Assembly: GCA_007449985.2 (NCBI GenBank)
Contig: VIIQ02000006.1
Coordinates: forward strand, 248,001-312,000
Direction of reading: 5' to 3'
DNA: 64,000 nucleotides
From: Desmodesmus armatus
Lineage: Eukaryota > Chlorophyta > Chlorophyceae > Sphaeropleales > Scenedesmaceae
Shown here: piece after piece, positions 1-12,021 of the stretch
Layout of the letters: the number at the start of each line of letters is the position of its first letter
How positions within the stretch are numbered: the first letter of the stretch is position 1
Translations under genes and position numbers: made by a program
Notes under the pieces: generated by a model
What the model saw: the letters and a program-made list of their open reading frames with translations, nothing else
What the model was told of the DNA's origin: nothing
The model's database searches: none

Positions 1-46
1 TCCAGAGTGTTGTATTTGGTGCTGCCACTGTGTCCTGCATCCACAG

Positions 47-1032
47 GCATCTTTGTGAGTGACATCCTGGATGCTGTGCCCATTGACAAGTACTTTGAGC
101 TGTTCAAGCCCTCAGCAGGTGGTGAGGGAGGCTTCATCCGCCTGGGGCTGGACTTCACAACAGACCCCAACGCACTGCCACGACTCAGGGGTGAGCGGGA
201 CAGCACTGGGTGGGGCAGGGCAGGGAAGTAGGAGCATGTCGCAGGTGTAAAGCGCGGGACCTGGTTGGTGGCTATTGTGTCATGCAGCAGCTGAGAGATC
301 TATTGATTTGATGGCGCAGCTGCCAGCTGCCTTGGACACTGTTGACAGACACAGATGGACCACCGTGTATGATTGATGTGCATACTGCCTTGCGAGCAGG
401 CAAGCAGGAACGTAGGCTTCCTGGCAAGGCCGGCAGCAGTTTGCAACATACCTACAAATCGCAACGTTGACCAACGACTGACGTGTTGCTGTTGCATCCC
501 ATCCTGGTGTTGCCTGCAGGTCTGCAGAACGGACTCCCAGCAGCAGGCGGTGCAGCAGCAGCAGTCAGCAGAAAGCGCAAGGGGTGAGTGCCCCGCTGAG
601 TGGTGCTGAGCGTCCTGCACAGTACATCGGCGTCAATGGTGGTTGCAGGCCCGCACCTGCACTTTCACACGCAACCAGCGGCATACACAGTGCACAGATC
701 GCACTGGCATTTGTCAGGGTGGCAACTAGAAAGGAGAGGTCCACCATTGCAAACCCAACGGTTGCAGCGCTGTAGTGACATTGCCTAAGTGTACTGTTGC
801 TGTTGCACCAATCTGCCACTGTATCAATAAATGTTTCCTAGTTTTACTGAAGCACTGTTGTGCCGCATGTCCTGTGCATTGCAGGCGCGGCCTGCTGTGG
901 AAGATCCCTGTGGTGCTGCTGTCCTTGGGTCTGGCAGCAGCTGGCGGCTACTACGGCTACAAGCAGTACGAGGAGCACAGGGACAAGAAGGACAGCAAGG
1001 GAAGCAGCAAAACGGCAGCAGCAAAGAAGTAA
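47..1032 (+). CDS. Tail-anchored protein, C-terminal part (possible C2-domain end)
   Basis: This is the 3' end of a gene that starts before the window. Three exons read through in phase: 47-190, 520-583 and 885-1032, each with GT donor and AG acceptor, ending at TGA 1030-1032. The first exon encodes a segment (FVSDILDAVP, YFELFKP, GGFIRLGLDF) that resembles the last beta strands of a C2 domain; this is a weak family guess. A short Ala-rich linker and a basic SRKRKG patch follow. Then comes one hydrophobic segment (about 20 residues, IPVVLLSLGLAAAGG) and a charged Lys-rich tail ending in AAAKK. This arrangement fits a C-terminally anchored membrane protein facing the cytosol. The substrate or partner cannot be told. 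I am confident of the exon chain and the transmembrane tail, less so of the C2 assignment. Confidence 0.6.
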
Positions 1033-2534
1033 GGACGCCTCATCCAGCAGCAGCAGCGGTGGGCAGAGGCAGCAGCAGCAGTGGCGCTATGCCGGCATGG
1101 CCTGGACAGCCTGTTGCAGCACACTGCAGCTGTCGGCAGGTGTGTGGGCGCCCGGCGGTAAAGCCAGTAGGCCTGCTCAGCATGCTGCTTGGCAGCTTGT
1201 TATTTATGGACTGCTGCAGTTTGCTGGCATTCATTGACTGCTGCAGCTTGCTGGGATGGCTGTGATATGGTTGTGCTTGTCACTGGCGTCCCAGCACAAG
1301 TGTCCCTGTGTACCAAGGTTTCTGGGCTTTTTTGGCATGGGCAGCAGGCAGGGGGGCAGACAGGGGAGCAGCATCAGAGGGAGTTAAAAGGGGGTGGGTG
1401 TAGTGGTGCAGGCATCCTGCGTCAGGGGAGGGCTGACTGTTTGGGACCAAATGAAGCTGCGAGCTGTGTAGGGGAGTATTGAGTGGGCTGTGCTGTGCTG
1501 TGCTATGGGGTCCTGCCCTGCTGCTTGCATTCCCCTGCATGGAATGTACGACGCACTGTGGTTGGTCCCTGTGCAAGCCACATCGGGCAGCAGACGTTCA
1601 CAGCACAGGCGGCCAACAATCGCCAGTGTGTGCATGTGTGCAGGTCTCTACTCCTACATAAGGGTGGATATGTGTGTGTTGTGGCTGGGTCAGGTTGGGA
1701 GTTGTATTGCTACCGAAGTGTAAGGGAATTGCATCCCGCTGATACGTGGGAAGGCTTGTTTGCGTTGTTTGTTGATGTTTTGGCGCTTTGTAGTTGTGTG
1801 AAACATACATGCGGTGTTGATGAGTGGCATGCGCTGTCACATGTGCACCTGCTGGGGGCGGCCAGCTCAGTAGTCTGCTGTTTCGGCTTTGACTGCGGCT
1901 TCCGGCACTTGGGTTTGTTTGGTCGCTGTCGGTGTGTGTGGCCAGCCGGTGGGATTCCGGCTTCCCTGGTAATCTTTGAAAAAGCGGTCAGCAGCGACAT
2001 GCACTGTATGGAGGGCAGGCCACAACTGGCTTCGAGTGGCATGCTGTGCTTACCCCGGGACTGACGCATAGTTTACTGCACCAGCACAGAGCTGTATCAT
2101 TCTGTGACATTCAAGGCGCGGTGTCAAGCAGCGCCATGATGAGGGTCATCCCATCCGGCGACAATGTGTGCTGTGCATATGCATGAGAGCGCCATGTGCA
2201 ACAGCCACATCAGACCTTGCAATCACTTGCACACATACATGTCAGGCCTGTAGCACCAAAGCACGCACATGCACACCTACAACAAGGATCTTTCAAGACC
2301 AACACATGCCTTGCATGCTGGCATGCATGCATCAGATGTGTGACAGCACAATACAACAATGCATCCACGGTTAGTAACCCCCAACCCTGGCCAGCAGCCA
2401 GCAAGCTGCAAGCTCATGAAGGATACTGCAAACACTTGCGCACAGCTGGTAGCTGATCCCTCTCAACCCATAACAAACTCTCTCAGGCCAAAGCATCCGA
2501 TGGCAGCTGAGCTGCTACTGGGGTAGCAGCGCTG
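1033..2534. other. 3' UTRs and intergenic space between convergent genes
   Basis: This is the 3' UTR of the tail-anchored gene followed by the space before the convergent SURF4-like gene. Open frames here, including one of 193 codons at 1483-2064, have no recognisable protein features and are rich in Cys and Trp from GT-rich DNA. I see no gene. Confidence 0.6.
1719..1723 (+). terminator. TGTAA polyadenylation signal of the tail-anchored gene
   Basis: TGTAA is the usual poly(A) signal in chlorophycean algae. This one lies about 690 bases after the stop codon, an ordinary 3' UTR length for the group. No earlier TGTAA was seen on this strand. Confidence 0.45.
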
Positions 2535-4957
2535 TCACTTCTTCTTCTGCAGTAGGGCGTCCACAGACAGCACCCCACCTCCAAAGCTCTGCATCAACAC
2601 CAAGCCCCCAGCTACAGCCGTGTTCACAAAGAAATTCTCCCTGATATTCTGCCTGTAGTGCCACGTAGGCATCTCAGCCCCCACCACTGCCAATGAGCTA
2701 CAGCCTCACCCAACAGAGAGGCAGCCAGCAGTAGGGACACTGGGGTGGTGAACAGCCCCAGGGCTAGGGGGAGGGCCAGGACGCACTCCAGCAGAAGCCA
2801 GTTGTTGTCGCGGGCGTCGCGGCGGCCGTAGTGGTGTGCGACGGGCTCGTCGGAGGGGTGTGTCCAGCGCTCGTAGACACGGTGGAACTGCGGGTGGGGC
2901 AGGAACAGGACGGTACATGCGGGTTGCGAGGTGGCATGTACAGTGTGATGATGTATGTGTGCTGGACTGCTGCGCACTCGGAGAGCAGTTGATGCAGGCA
3001 GGTGTTGCTGCAAGCAGCCTTGTTGTGGCTCCTCCTACACTCCTCCTGTTGCACACAGAGTGTGGTTTTGCGGCGAATGGTTTTGGCAGGGAACCTGTCC
3101 CACTGGCGTCTATTGTGAGTGACCCAGACTGGACACTGTTATCCAGCATTTCAAACGGCCTCCGCCGGTGGATGTTGTGTGCATGACCAGTCCATGTGTG
3201 CAAGGCATTGACACAAAGGAGTTGACGCTGCTGTGCGCACCTGTTGGTATCCTGCAAACATCAGCAGTGCGGCCATCATGAGCCTGCCCAGCAGCACCAC
3301 AGTGCTCTGCTTCACACCCAGACGCTGCCGGCGGGGTGTGTCAGGCTGCAGCAGACCAGAGGTGGCACGACGCAGGGAGCGGGACTCCCTGCAGTGCAGA
3401 TGTGCGGATCCAACCATTGAGTTGTTTGACCATATGAAATGTTGGTTCATACATGACAGACATCGCTAAGGATCATTCACTACCCAGGATCCCTTCAGCA
3501 ACAAGCAGTACACCTTACGAACTTCTGCTGAACGCCAGGATGCGCATTTCTGAGACTTGATGCCATTCCAGCCGAACAGATAGATGTATGGGAATTGCTC
3601 CAACTTGCAGCAGCTCATGTGGATATCTGCTGCTCCTTAGCTGCGCACCTGACTGAGAGGGCAATGACCAGCAGTGTGCTGCCGACTATTGCCAGCTGCT
3701 TCATCAGCAGCTCAGGGACAGCACCCCTGCGGAACACAGCATAGCACAGCATAGCACACATCAGGTGAATGTAAGCATCACGTGTGCCGTGCCATTTTCT
3801 GCCGGTGGCTGCGCGGCATGACGGCGGCAGGCTAGCTTGTTGCGGGAGCGTCCTGACACTATGTGTGCAAGCAACAACTCGGATGCTTGCATGAGCACAA
3901 TGGGGAACGAAACAGGGTGACCAACGCGTCAGCACGGACATGGACATGAACATGAACACTCACTTGTACATGAGCACGTTTGTGATCATCACCCATGTCA
4001 GGCGTGCATCCCTCCACACAATGCAGCCCAGCAGCAGTGTGCCAAACAGCCATGGCAGCACACCCAGGGCCGTCAGGATGGCAGCAGGGAGCACCACTGC
4101 TGCATGGAAGATGGGGAAGGGCAGGGGTTTGATGGTCTGGTTGGGTTCCCGCCACCTGAGCATCCTTTCCTGGGCCTCCACTGTGTGCATGTGGCTCCAT
4201 GTCTCGATCTCTGTGTACACCTGCAGGTGGGCGGCCACAGCACAACGTTATTTTGTGGGTTTTACGTCAAACCGTATACAAGGGGGGGGGGGGGGGGCGG
4301 ACTCCCACCGCATGGCACACAGCGGTCAGGCGAACCCAACTGCTGGGGGCCTGAGGCAAAGCCTCACCAATGAGCCTAACACCTCTATCGCCAAGCGCAC
4401 AACAACTGCTTCACCCCCTGCCCAGCACGTGGCACGTGCATTGTCAGTGCTAGCTAGCACTGGTGTGTTGCGAGCACGATTGAGCCACAAGCATGCGCCG
4501 CAACCTCATGCGTTGCAAACACTGACCCATAGCAGTTACACATGCGCCGCAACCTCATGCGTTGCAAGCACTGACCCGTAGCAGTTACGCATATGCAGCA
4601 TTGGTGTGCAGCATGGTGTTGATGGCAGCCGCATGCAGCCAACAGTCGTCTGAGGAGGAGGGCCTTGGTGCTACACCTAGCCTGCATGCAGAGGGATGAG
4701 ACCCGCTGCCCTGCTCTTCACACCCCCTCCTATACGCATGTTACTGCAGCATCGCACAACTGGCTTTTGTCGCAACCCACCAGGTTCAGGAAGAAGCAGC
4801 AGACCAGTAAGCGGGCAATCAGCCTTGCAACTTCACCAGTGACAGCCAGCTGCAGCAGCCGTGAGAACGTCCTGCGGTCTCTGTAGGTGTGGGCATCCTG
4901 CAGCGCTGCCTTGATGTCTGCAGTGTTTTGCCGCAGCAGTTTTGCTGGGTTCTCCAT
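2535..4957 (-). CDS. SURF4/Erv29-like ER cargo receptor (one apparent frameshift)
   Basis: SURF4 family proteins are multispanning ER-Golgi cargo receptors that load soluble secretory proteins into COPII vesicles. Five exons on the minus strand are in phase: 4957-4781, 4220-3964, 3726-3649, 3388-3241 and 2887-2535. Family blocks appear in order: an N-terminal membrane segment (RLLVCCFFLNL), a long hydrophobic stretch (FHAAVVLPAAILTALGVLPW), LLMKQLAIVGSTLLVIAL, LLGRLMMAALLMFAGYQQ, and a C-terminal block with NNWLLLECVLALPLALG and ENFFVNTAVAGGLVLMQSFGG. The protein ends in KKK, a dilysine-like ER retrieval tail as in known SURF4 proteins. ATG 4957 was chosen because the conserved region begins soon after it; the frame is open further upstream. 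The last exon needs one extra base in a run of five C (plus strand, 2678-2682) to join WQWW to the RENFFVN block, giving about 337 residues. This is either an assembly error or a real break. Confidence 0.85.
4493..4590. repeat. Two tandem copies of a 49-bp repeat in SURF4 intron 1
   Basis: A 49-base unit starting ATGCGCCGCAACCTC at 4493 is repeated at 4542 with three or four substitutions. It sits in the first intron of the SURF4-like gene, downstream of a long G homopolymer near 4281-4297. Confidence 0.85.
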
Positions 4958-5325
4958 TCCTTCTAGGAGAGTGGGAAAGGCCTCTTTAAAGGGTGATCGC
5001 AAGTGCTCAGCAACGAAACCGTGATTTGTAGCTACCAACTGCGGTGACACATGGAGTGCTGGGCAACAGGGCTGGGGACCTGCCGCAAAGCTGTGCCCTG
5101 TTACCTTGGACGGCCAGGTTTCAGGGCACATGAGTCATGCATGCTCGAAGACCGCGCCAATATGATTTTTGATAGATCAATGGCCTTTGTGCCTGCTCTG
5201 CATGGATCCGTCGGCGACGGTTTCACTGACTGGGTTGGTTGACGCAGTCGGGACTGGCCGGTCATAGAATGCCGATCAGCTTTATGGAATGAATCATTGA
5301 TAAAGTAAATTGATCAGTGCTAACC
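4958..5325. promoter_or_regulatory. Divergent promoter region, SURF4-like and Gemin5-like genes
   Basis: The two start codons point away from each other and are 368 bases apart. Both 5' UTRs and any shared promoter must therefore fit here. No TATA box or known motif was identified with confidence. Confidence 0.5.
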
Positions 5326-5917
5326 ATGCGGCTGCTCTTGTCGTCCAGTCCCAACTGGTGGGTTGGCTGTAGCTGATGATCTACAGCATTTTGTGAACGC
5401 ACAAACCAGAGAGTGAAGACAAACAAAAACCATGCCCTGACTTACCTTGTCTGCACAGGTACCTGTCACATGGCCTTGCAGTCACCGAGGATGGCTCTGT
5501 GGCAGCATTTGCAGGGCACCTCAGTGTCACAGTGCTGTGCTGTCAGACCAAGCAGATTCTGCGCTGCCTGTGGCCACAGCGAATCAGGTTCGTCCACCAT
5601 AGTTGCTGTCATATCCCAGGGGTTTGAGGTGTTGCACATTGAGGAACTGCCGCCCAGCAGCAGCAGTCAGACTGTTGCCATGCGTAGCCGTCTCCCTTCG
5701 CTAGCAGCAGCAGCTGGCTTTGACAACAAACCCTTCAACTCAACCAGCTGCACCAACAACCGGGCTGACCCTCTCTCCATCCTCACTCATGCTGCTGCTG
5801 CCATATAATATCAAACACCGTGCAGGGTGTCATGCGTGACCTTTGCTGTTGGTAACAGCCTGTTGGTAGCTGGCTATGAGGACGGCTCAGCACGCACTTT
5901 TGACTGGCGCACCATAC

Positions 5918-5955
<38 letters not shown>

Positions 5956-6490
5956 ACCTTGAACCCAAACATGCAGGGTGTCATGCGTGACCTTTGCTGT
6001 TGGTGACAGCCTGTTAGTAGCTGGCTATGAGGACGGCTCAGCGCGCGCCTTTGACTGGCGCACTGGCATCTGCATATCAACCAGGCAGGCCTCCAAGGCA
6101 AAGCGGCGGCAGAGCAGCGCAGAGCTGACAGCAGTGCTGGCACCACACTGGTGAGCACAGGGTGGCTGTAGCTGCTGCAGCAATTCACTTCGTGGACATC
6201 GACAAGCAGCAAGATTACTACAGCACATTGACAGCAGCAGCAGTGCAGCAGGAAAGACCTGCTGCCTTAGTCCTTGCAGCAGGCTGCTGTGCTTTTGCAG
6301 CAACACCCTCCATACAGCTGCAGCTACAAGCGGTGGGTTGCGATACACCTCAAGCCAAGCAGTCAAGTGGCTGTAACTCTAGTCATGATGTGGTGTCAAG
6401 GGCCAGTCTTGAACGACACTTGGTTCTGTTTTGGTGTCCCCTTGTGTGTGTTAGCTGCTGCCGCTGATGCTGCTGCTGCTGATGCTGATG

Positions 6491-6550
<60 letters not shown>

Positions 6551-7608
6551 CTACCGCTGTCTCCCGTCTGCTGCTGCATCAGGCTAGGCAGCAGTGTTGT
6601 GTTTGGTGATGCGGGTGGCCGTCTGCTGCTGTGGCCCCTCACTGGGGGAAAGTCAGGTGCCAAGTACTCAGTGCTTGTTGAGGGGTGTGGCAGCAAGGTG
6701 GTCTGCCTGGCAGCAGCACAGCACAGCACCACTGCACAAGACACACAGCCACCGCAGCAGGTAGGCGGGCTGTGTCGTTGACCTTGAGGTTGTTTAGATG
6801 CTGTGTCGATGTGAAAGTGGTTTTGGGTTATTGAGTGGGGAAGACCTTGACGATGTGGATTTGCAGCGTGAAGTTCTCGCCAAGGCATCAAGCTGTCAGA
6901 TATGGTGCACAACATCTCAGATGGGATGGCCTCCAACAGCAGGGTGGAGCGCTAAGCAGCTCACAACATACTGTATCGTATTCAGTGTTGTATGCGTTCA
7001 GCGCTATCGCTTTAACTGTTGGTGTTCCAGCAGGCACACACCCACCACCACTACCACAACCACCCGCTGCTGCTTGAATGCGGCGGTATGGCTGTGTGTA
7101 TGCCAGTGAGCTGCGATTCACTTGATGCTATGTTTCAATGATCAGTTATCAATGATCATATTGTGCTGTGTGTTGCAGGTGTTGGCTGGGTGTCAGGATG
7201 GCAGCTGTGTGTTGGTTGATGTGTCAGCAGCCTGCCAGCTGGCCAGGTGGAGGGCACACACAGCAGCAGTGCACAGCCTGACAGTGCTGTGCACAACACA
7301 CACCACCACCAGCAGCAGCAGCAGCAGCCATTGCCAGCCAACACCACAGTCACCAGCCCCAGCAGCAGCAGCAGCAGCAGCTGCTGACGGAGAGGCCAGC
7401 AGCTCGCATGGCATGCAGGCTACCCCTCACCACCAGCAGGAGCAGCAGCAGCAGGCGCCAGACAACAGCAGCGGTGCAGGCGATGTGTCAGTGACAGCAG
7501 GCGGTGGTGCAGCAGCAGCAGCAACCTGTGTAACCAGCTGCTGCTATTGTGTGGTGTCTGTGGGGGCTGATCGGCGGGTCAAGCTGTGGCAACTGCCCCC
7601 CCTGTCAG

Positions 7609-7640
<32 letters not shown>

Positions 7641-10600
7641 CAGGAGCCAGCAGTACCGCTGACGACACAGCAGACAGCCAGTGGGGATGCAGCTGGCATT
7701 GAAACTGATGCAGCAGCCGCAGCAGCAGCAGCTGGGACAGCAGTAGTAGCAGCAGCAGCAGCAGCAGAGGCAGGTTCAGTAGATCACACCGGCAAGGAAG
7801 CAGCAGCAGCAGCAGCAGCAGCTGTTGATGGTCCCAGCAGTAGTGCCTCCCACAACATCCCCAGTCCATCCCCTTCCGCTGCTGCCGCTGCCGCTGCTGC
7901 TGCTGCTGTTGGTGGTGGTGGCGGCGGGTGTCACCCCCCTCCTGTCTCTGTGCTTCAGCTACAGCCAGTGGCTGCTGCTGCTGTTGACTCATCCTCCCAG
8001 CCAGGGCAGGGTCCCAGGGGTCAGCAGTACTTCTACGGGGCTGCAGCAGTGCTGGGGGGCAGTGTGGGGCCAGGGGGGTCCTGTGTGGTGCTGGCTGCAG
8101 GAGGGAATGGCAAGCTGGGGGTGGTGCACTTGGTGCCAGGTGAATGGGTTTGGGAGGTGGGGCAGGAGAGAGGGGGGAAGGGGTGTGGGGAAGGGGGCTA
8201 TTGCTTAGGCCTTCCTACTGTGCACCACAAGGGGCGGCAGCAGCAGTGTCGTGGGGCATTGTGGTGCTGGCTGCAGGAGGGAATGGCAAGCTGGGGGTGG
8301 TGCACTTGGTGCCAGGTGGGTGGTAGCGGGGGGGGGGGGGGGGGGGGCAGGAGAGGGCAGGGGGGAGGGAGTGAGGGGGTGATGTAAAGGTGCGTCCCAG
8401 CTTGGCTGGAAGCAGCAGCAGCAGCAGGTGTATAAAGGTGGGCAGGTTTGTTACCATGACACAAAGGAACAGACGCAGGCAACAAGGGGAAAGCCTCTGC
8501 ACCATAGACTCTAGTGCTGGAGGAGGGTCAAAGTGCCAAAGGCATCGACATGCAGACCAATGAGCAGACCAACCAACTTGTGGAATGTGCACTTTTTGGC
8601 ATCCCAGTTCATAGATTGCGAAAGCGGTGCCATGTTGTGCTGTGCTACGCTGTGCTGTGTTGGTGTGTGCAGGTAACCTGCAGTGCCGTTGGTCCCCTCT
8701 GGCCTCATCCCCACACACTGGTGCCATCTTCCAGCTGCTGCTGCAGCCACAGGGGGCACTACAATGCAGCACCAACCTGCACCCGCCCGTCCTACACCAG
8801 CAGCAGCAGCAGCAGAATGAGGATGGGGACGGCAATAGCAGCAGCAGCAGCACTCAGACAGGCCTGCAGCCATTGCAGCAGCACCACCAGCAGCAGCAGC
8901 AGCAGGAAGGGGCCAGTGGCCTGTCAGGTTCTTACACTGTGCTGTCCACTTCCCTGGACCGCTCATTCGCACTGTCTCAGCTGACTATTGAACATGCAGC
9001 AGCACCAGCAGCATCAGCAGCAGACCTGCCTGCCACCACCACCACAAACACCAGCACCACCACCAGCAGCAGCAGCAGCAGCGCCACTGGCAAATGCGTC
9101 ACCCTCACCCTCCCTGGCCTCTCAACACCCCTCTCCAGCAGCAGCAGCAGCAGCAGCAGGGGTGCTGGTGGTGGTTCATGGCGGGGTGAGGGTCAGTTGC
9201 AGGTGCATGTGCGTGGCTGCCCCCCTGTGTGGGTGTGCCAGGGGCTGGGTGGCTTTGCCTACAGCTTGGCAGCGCAGCCAGCAGCAGCAACAGCAGCAGC
9301 AGCAGCGCATGTTCAACCCAGTGTTCGTAAGGGAAGCAGTTGGGATCACAAGGTGCGGGTGGCTGTGGGCTGTGGTGACAAGACCATTCGGGTGGTCACA
9401 CTTGGGGTACGAGCCACACTGCAAGACGACACGTGCCCCAACCAACACCACCAGCAGCAGCAGCAGCAGCAGCAGCAGGAGCAGCAGCAGGAGCAGCAGC
9501 AGCAGGTGGTGGTAGGCAGTGCTGTGGATGCAGCTGAGTCTGTTGATGCAGCAGTGGGTGGGGTGGGGGGTGACACCAACAGCCCTACAGATGCTGCCGC
9601 TGGTGCTGCTGCTGCTGCTGTGCCGTCCAGCAGTAGCTGTGAGGTTGCTGTGCCAGTGGCTAAGCCCGTCCTGCTGTGGAGGGGCATACAGGACAGACCC
9701 CAGGCTCTTGCGTGGCACCCAACAAACCCACGTGAGTGAGCGGGGAGGTTGGGAGGGAGGAAGGAAGGATTGTAGGGAGGGAGGCAGAGAGAGGGAAGGG
9801 GCGGAGGGAAGGTGGGAAGGGAGGAGGCAGTGAAGGGAGGGAGGCAAGGAGGGGAGGAAGGGACGTATGGAAGGAGGAAGGGAGGAGGGAAGGGAAGGGA
9901 AGCGAGGCAGGGGGGCGGCAGGTAGGGAGAGGCGGAGGAAGGGAGGGAAGGGAGGAAGGAGGGGGGGGCGAGGCAGAGGGGATCGAGGTTCTGCGGCGGC
10001 TGCCAGGGGCGAGGCAGCGCTTGTGGGTTGGGTGTTAGGGTTGGGCCAAAAGAGGCAGTTGTGCAGGGCCCAGGTCAAGGCAGCAGGGATGCAGTGCTGC
10101 AGCACATGTAGGCTGCTCTTGTTGTGGACAGCACACCAAGTCAAATCCCTCCCTCAGCTCAAAGGGGCTTCCACAACCCTCAACTCCACACTCGCAATCC
10201 CATTGGCACACTCCATGAGCCCTCCCTCTCCAAACCCCAATCTTATGCCCAAGAATGCGAGCCGTGTGTCCTCCCCCTCCCCGCCTCCCTTTCCCTGTGT
10301 CCACAGGCCTGCTTGCCTTTGGTTGCCACGACGGCTCCTTGGGTGTTGTGGATGTTGCCAGCTCACAAGCAACACTCTACAGCAGGAGACACGGGGGGCC
10401 TGTCACACACCTTGCCTGGCACCAACAGCCCCAGCAGCAGCAGCAGCAGCAGCAGCAGGGTGGTGTTGCTTCACGGGCAGTTTGTTGCTACTGTCTGTGG
10501 GTGGTGAGGGCTGCCTGTTGGCCTGGCCTGCACTCAGCAGCAGCAGCAGTAACAGCAGGGTACAGCCTGTAGACGTCGGGGCACAGCTGCAGAGCCTGCT

Positions 10601-11968
10601 AACAGCAGCAGGAGCAGCAGCAGCAGCAGCTGGTGGTGCTGGTCGGGGTGGTGTGACCTTCTGGTCTGCACTGGCTGTGAGTCACTGTGGCCGCAAGATG
10701 GCAGTTGGCAGCACCCGGGGACAAGTACTGCTTCTGAGCAGCCGCCAGGACAGCAGCAGCAGCAGCAGTAGCAGCAGTAGCTGGCGGAGGGGTGATGCTG
10801 CCGCTGGTGGTTTTGGTGGTGTGCTTGGGGGGTCATGGCACCTGTTGTGCTGTGGCAGCACACCTGCAGCAGCACCAATCAAAGCAATGGCATGGCAGCC
10901 GGGCTCACAGCAGCAGCAGGGAGCAGCAGCAGGGCCATCAACTGCTGCTGCTGCTGCTGCTGCTGTTGGTGGTGTTGATGATCGTGAGACAGCAGCTACC
11001 CGTGCATCGGGTGCTCTGCTATTGGCTGCCATAGACGAGGGTAGTCTGCATGTGTTCAGCACGGGGCTGGGCCAGGTTGGGACCAGCAGTGGGCCAGGTG
11101 ATGGGACCAGCAGTCGTGAGCCAGGTGATGCACCCATGGACCCACTGGGTGGGAGCTGCTTGGGGGCCAGCTACTGTGTGGCAGCCGCCCAGGAGCAGCA
11201 GCAGCAGCAGCTGGTGTCGCTTGCTTGGAGCACAGCAGATGTGGTGTGTGTGGGCTGCACTGACGGCAGCATACATGCACTCAAGGTGAGCTGCGGCAGT
11301 GTGCTCCCCAACCCCACCCCACTCCGTCACAATGACGTTGCAGTGTGTGCCACACCTCTTACACAGGCCCTTGCACAGCACAACTTGTGCTGACACAAGG
11401 TCCTTGCACAGCGCAATTTGTGGGGCATCATATAAGGCAAAAGCACACCTACATATCTCTGTGCCTCTCCTTGTGTCGGCAACATTGTTTCCACCATCAT
11501 CCCATCAAGACGCTGCCTTCTCCCCTACTCATTCATCCCCACTCGCTGCCCCCCCCCCCTTCTTCCCATACCCGCCACCCCCTACAGGTGGCCCCCACCC
11601 CCCAGGCTGTGCTGCTGCAACCCCTGCACAGCTTGAAGGGACACACTGGCCCTGTGCTGACCCTAGCTGGCCTGTCAGGCTGCCCCTGGCCCCCGGGACT
11701 GCTGCTGTCAGGCTCAGCAGACCAAACCCTGCGGGCATGGACACCTCTGGAGGAGAGCACTGCTGCCGCCACCATCAGCAATTCAGACCTGTTAGCTGCA
11801 ACAGCTGCTACTGCTGCTGCTGCAACAGCAGATGGTGATGTTGGTAAGGGTGGCGGGGGAGGGTTGGAGCAGGAGGGAGGCAGCAGCAGTGCTGCAGCAG
11901 GGGCTGCTGCTGCTGCTGTAGATCAGCAGGCGCCTGATGCACCACCGGCTCAACCTGACACAGCAAGC

Positions 11969-12021
<53 letters not shown>

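Noticed and set aside
1483..2064. 193-codon plus-strand open frame
   Set aside because: It lies in the 3' UTR and beyond of the tail-anchored gene, with composition typical of GT-rich noncoding DNA and no family features.
9176..10144. 322-codon minus-strand open frame
   Set aside because: It is antisense to the CAG-rich exon 6 and polypurine intron of the Gemin5-like gene, giving only Leu, Cys, Pro and Ser runs.
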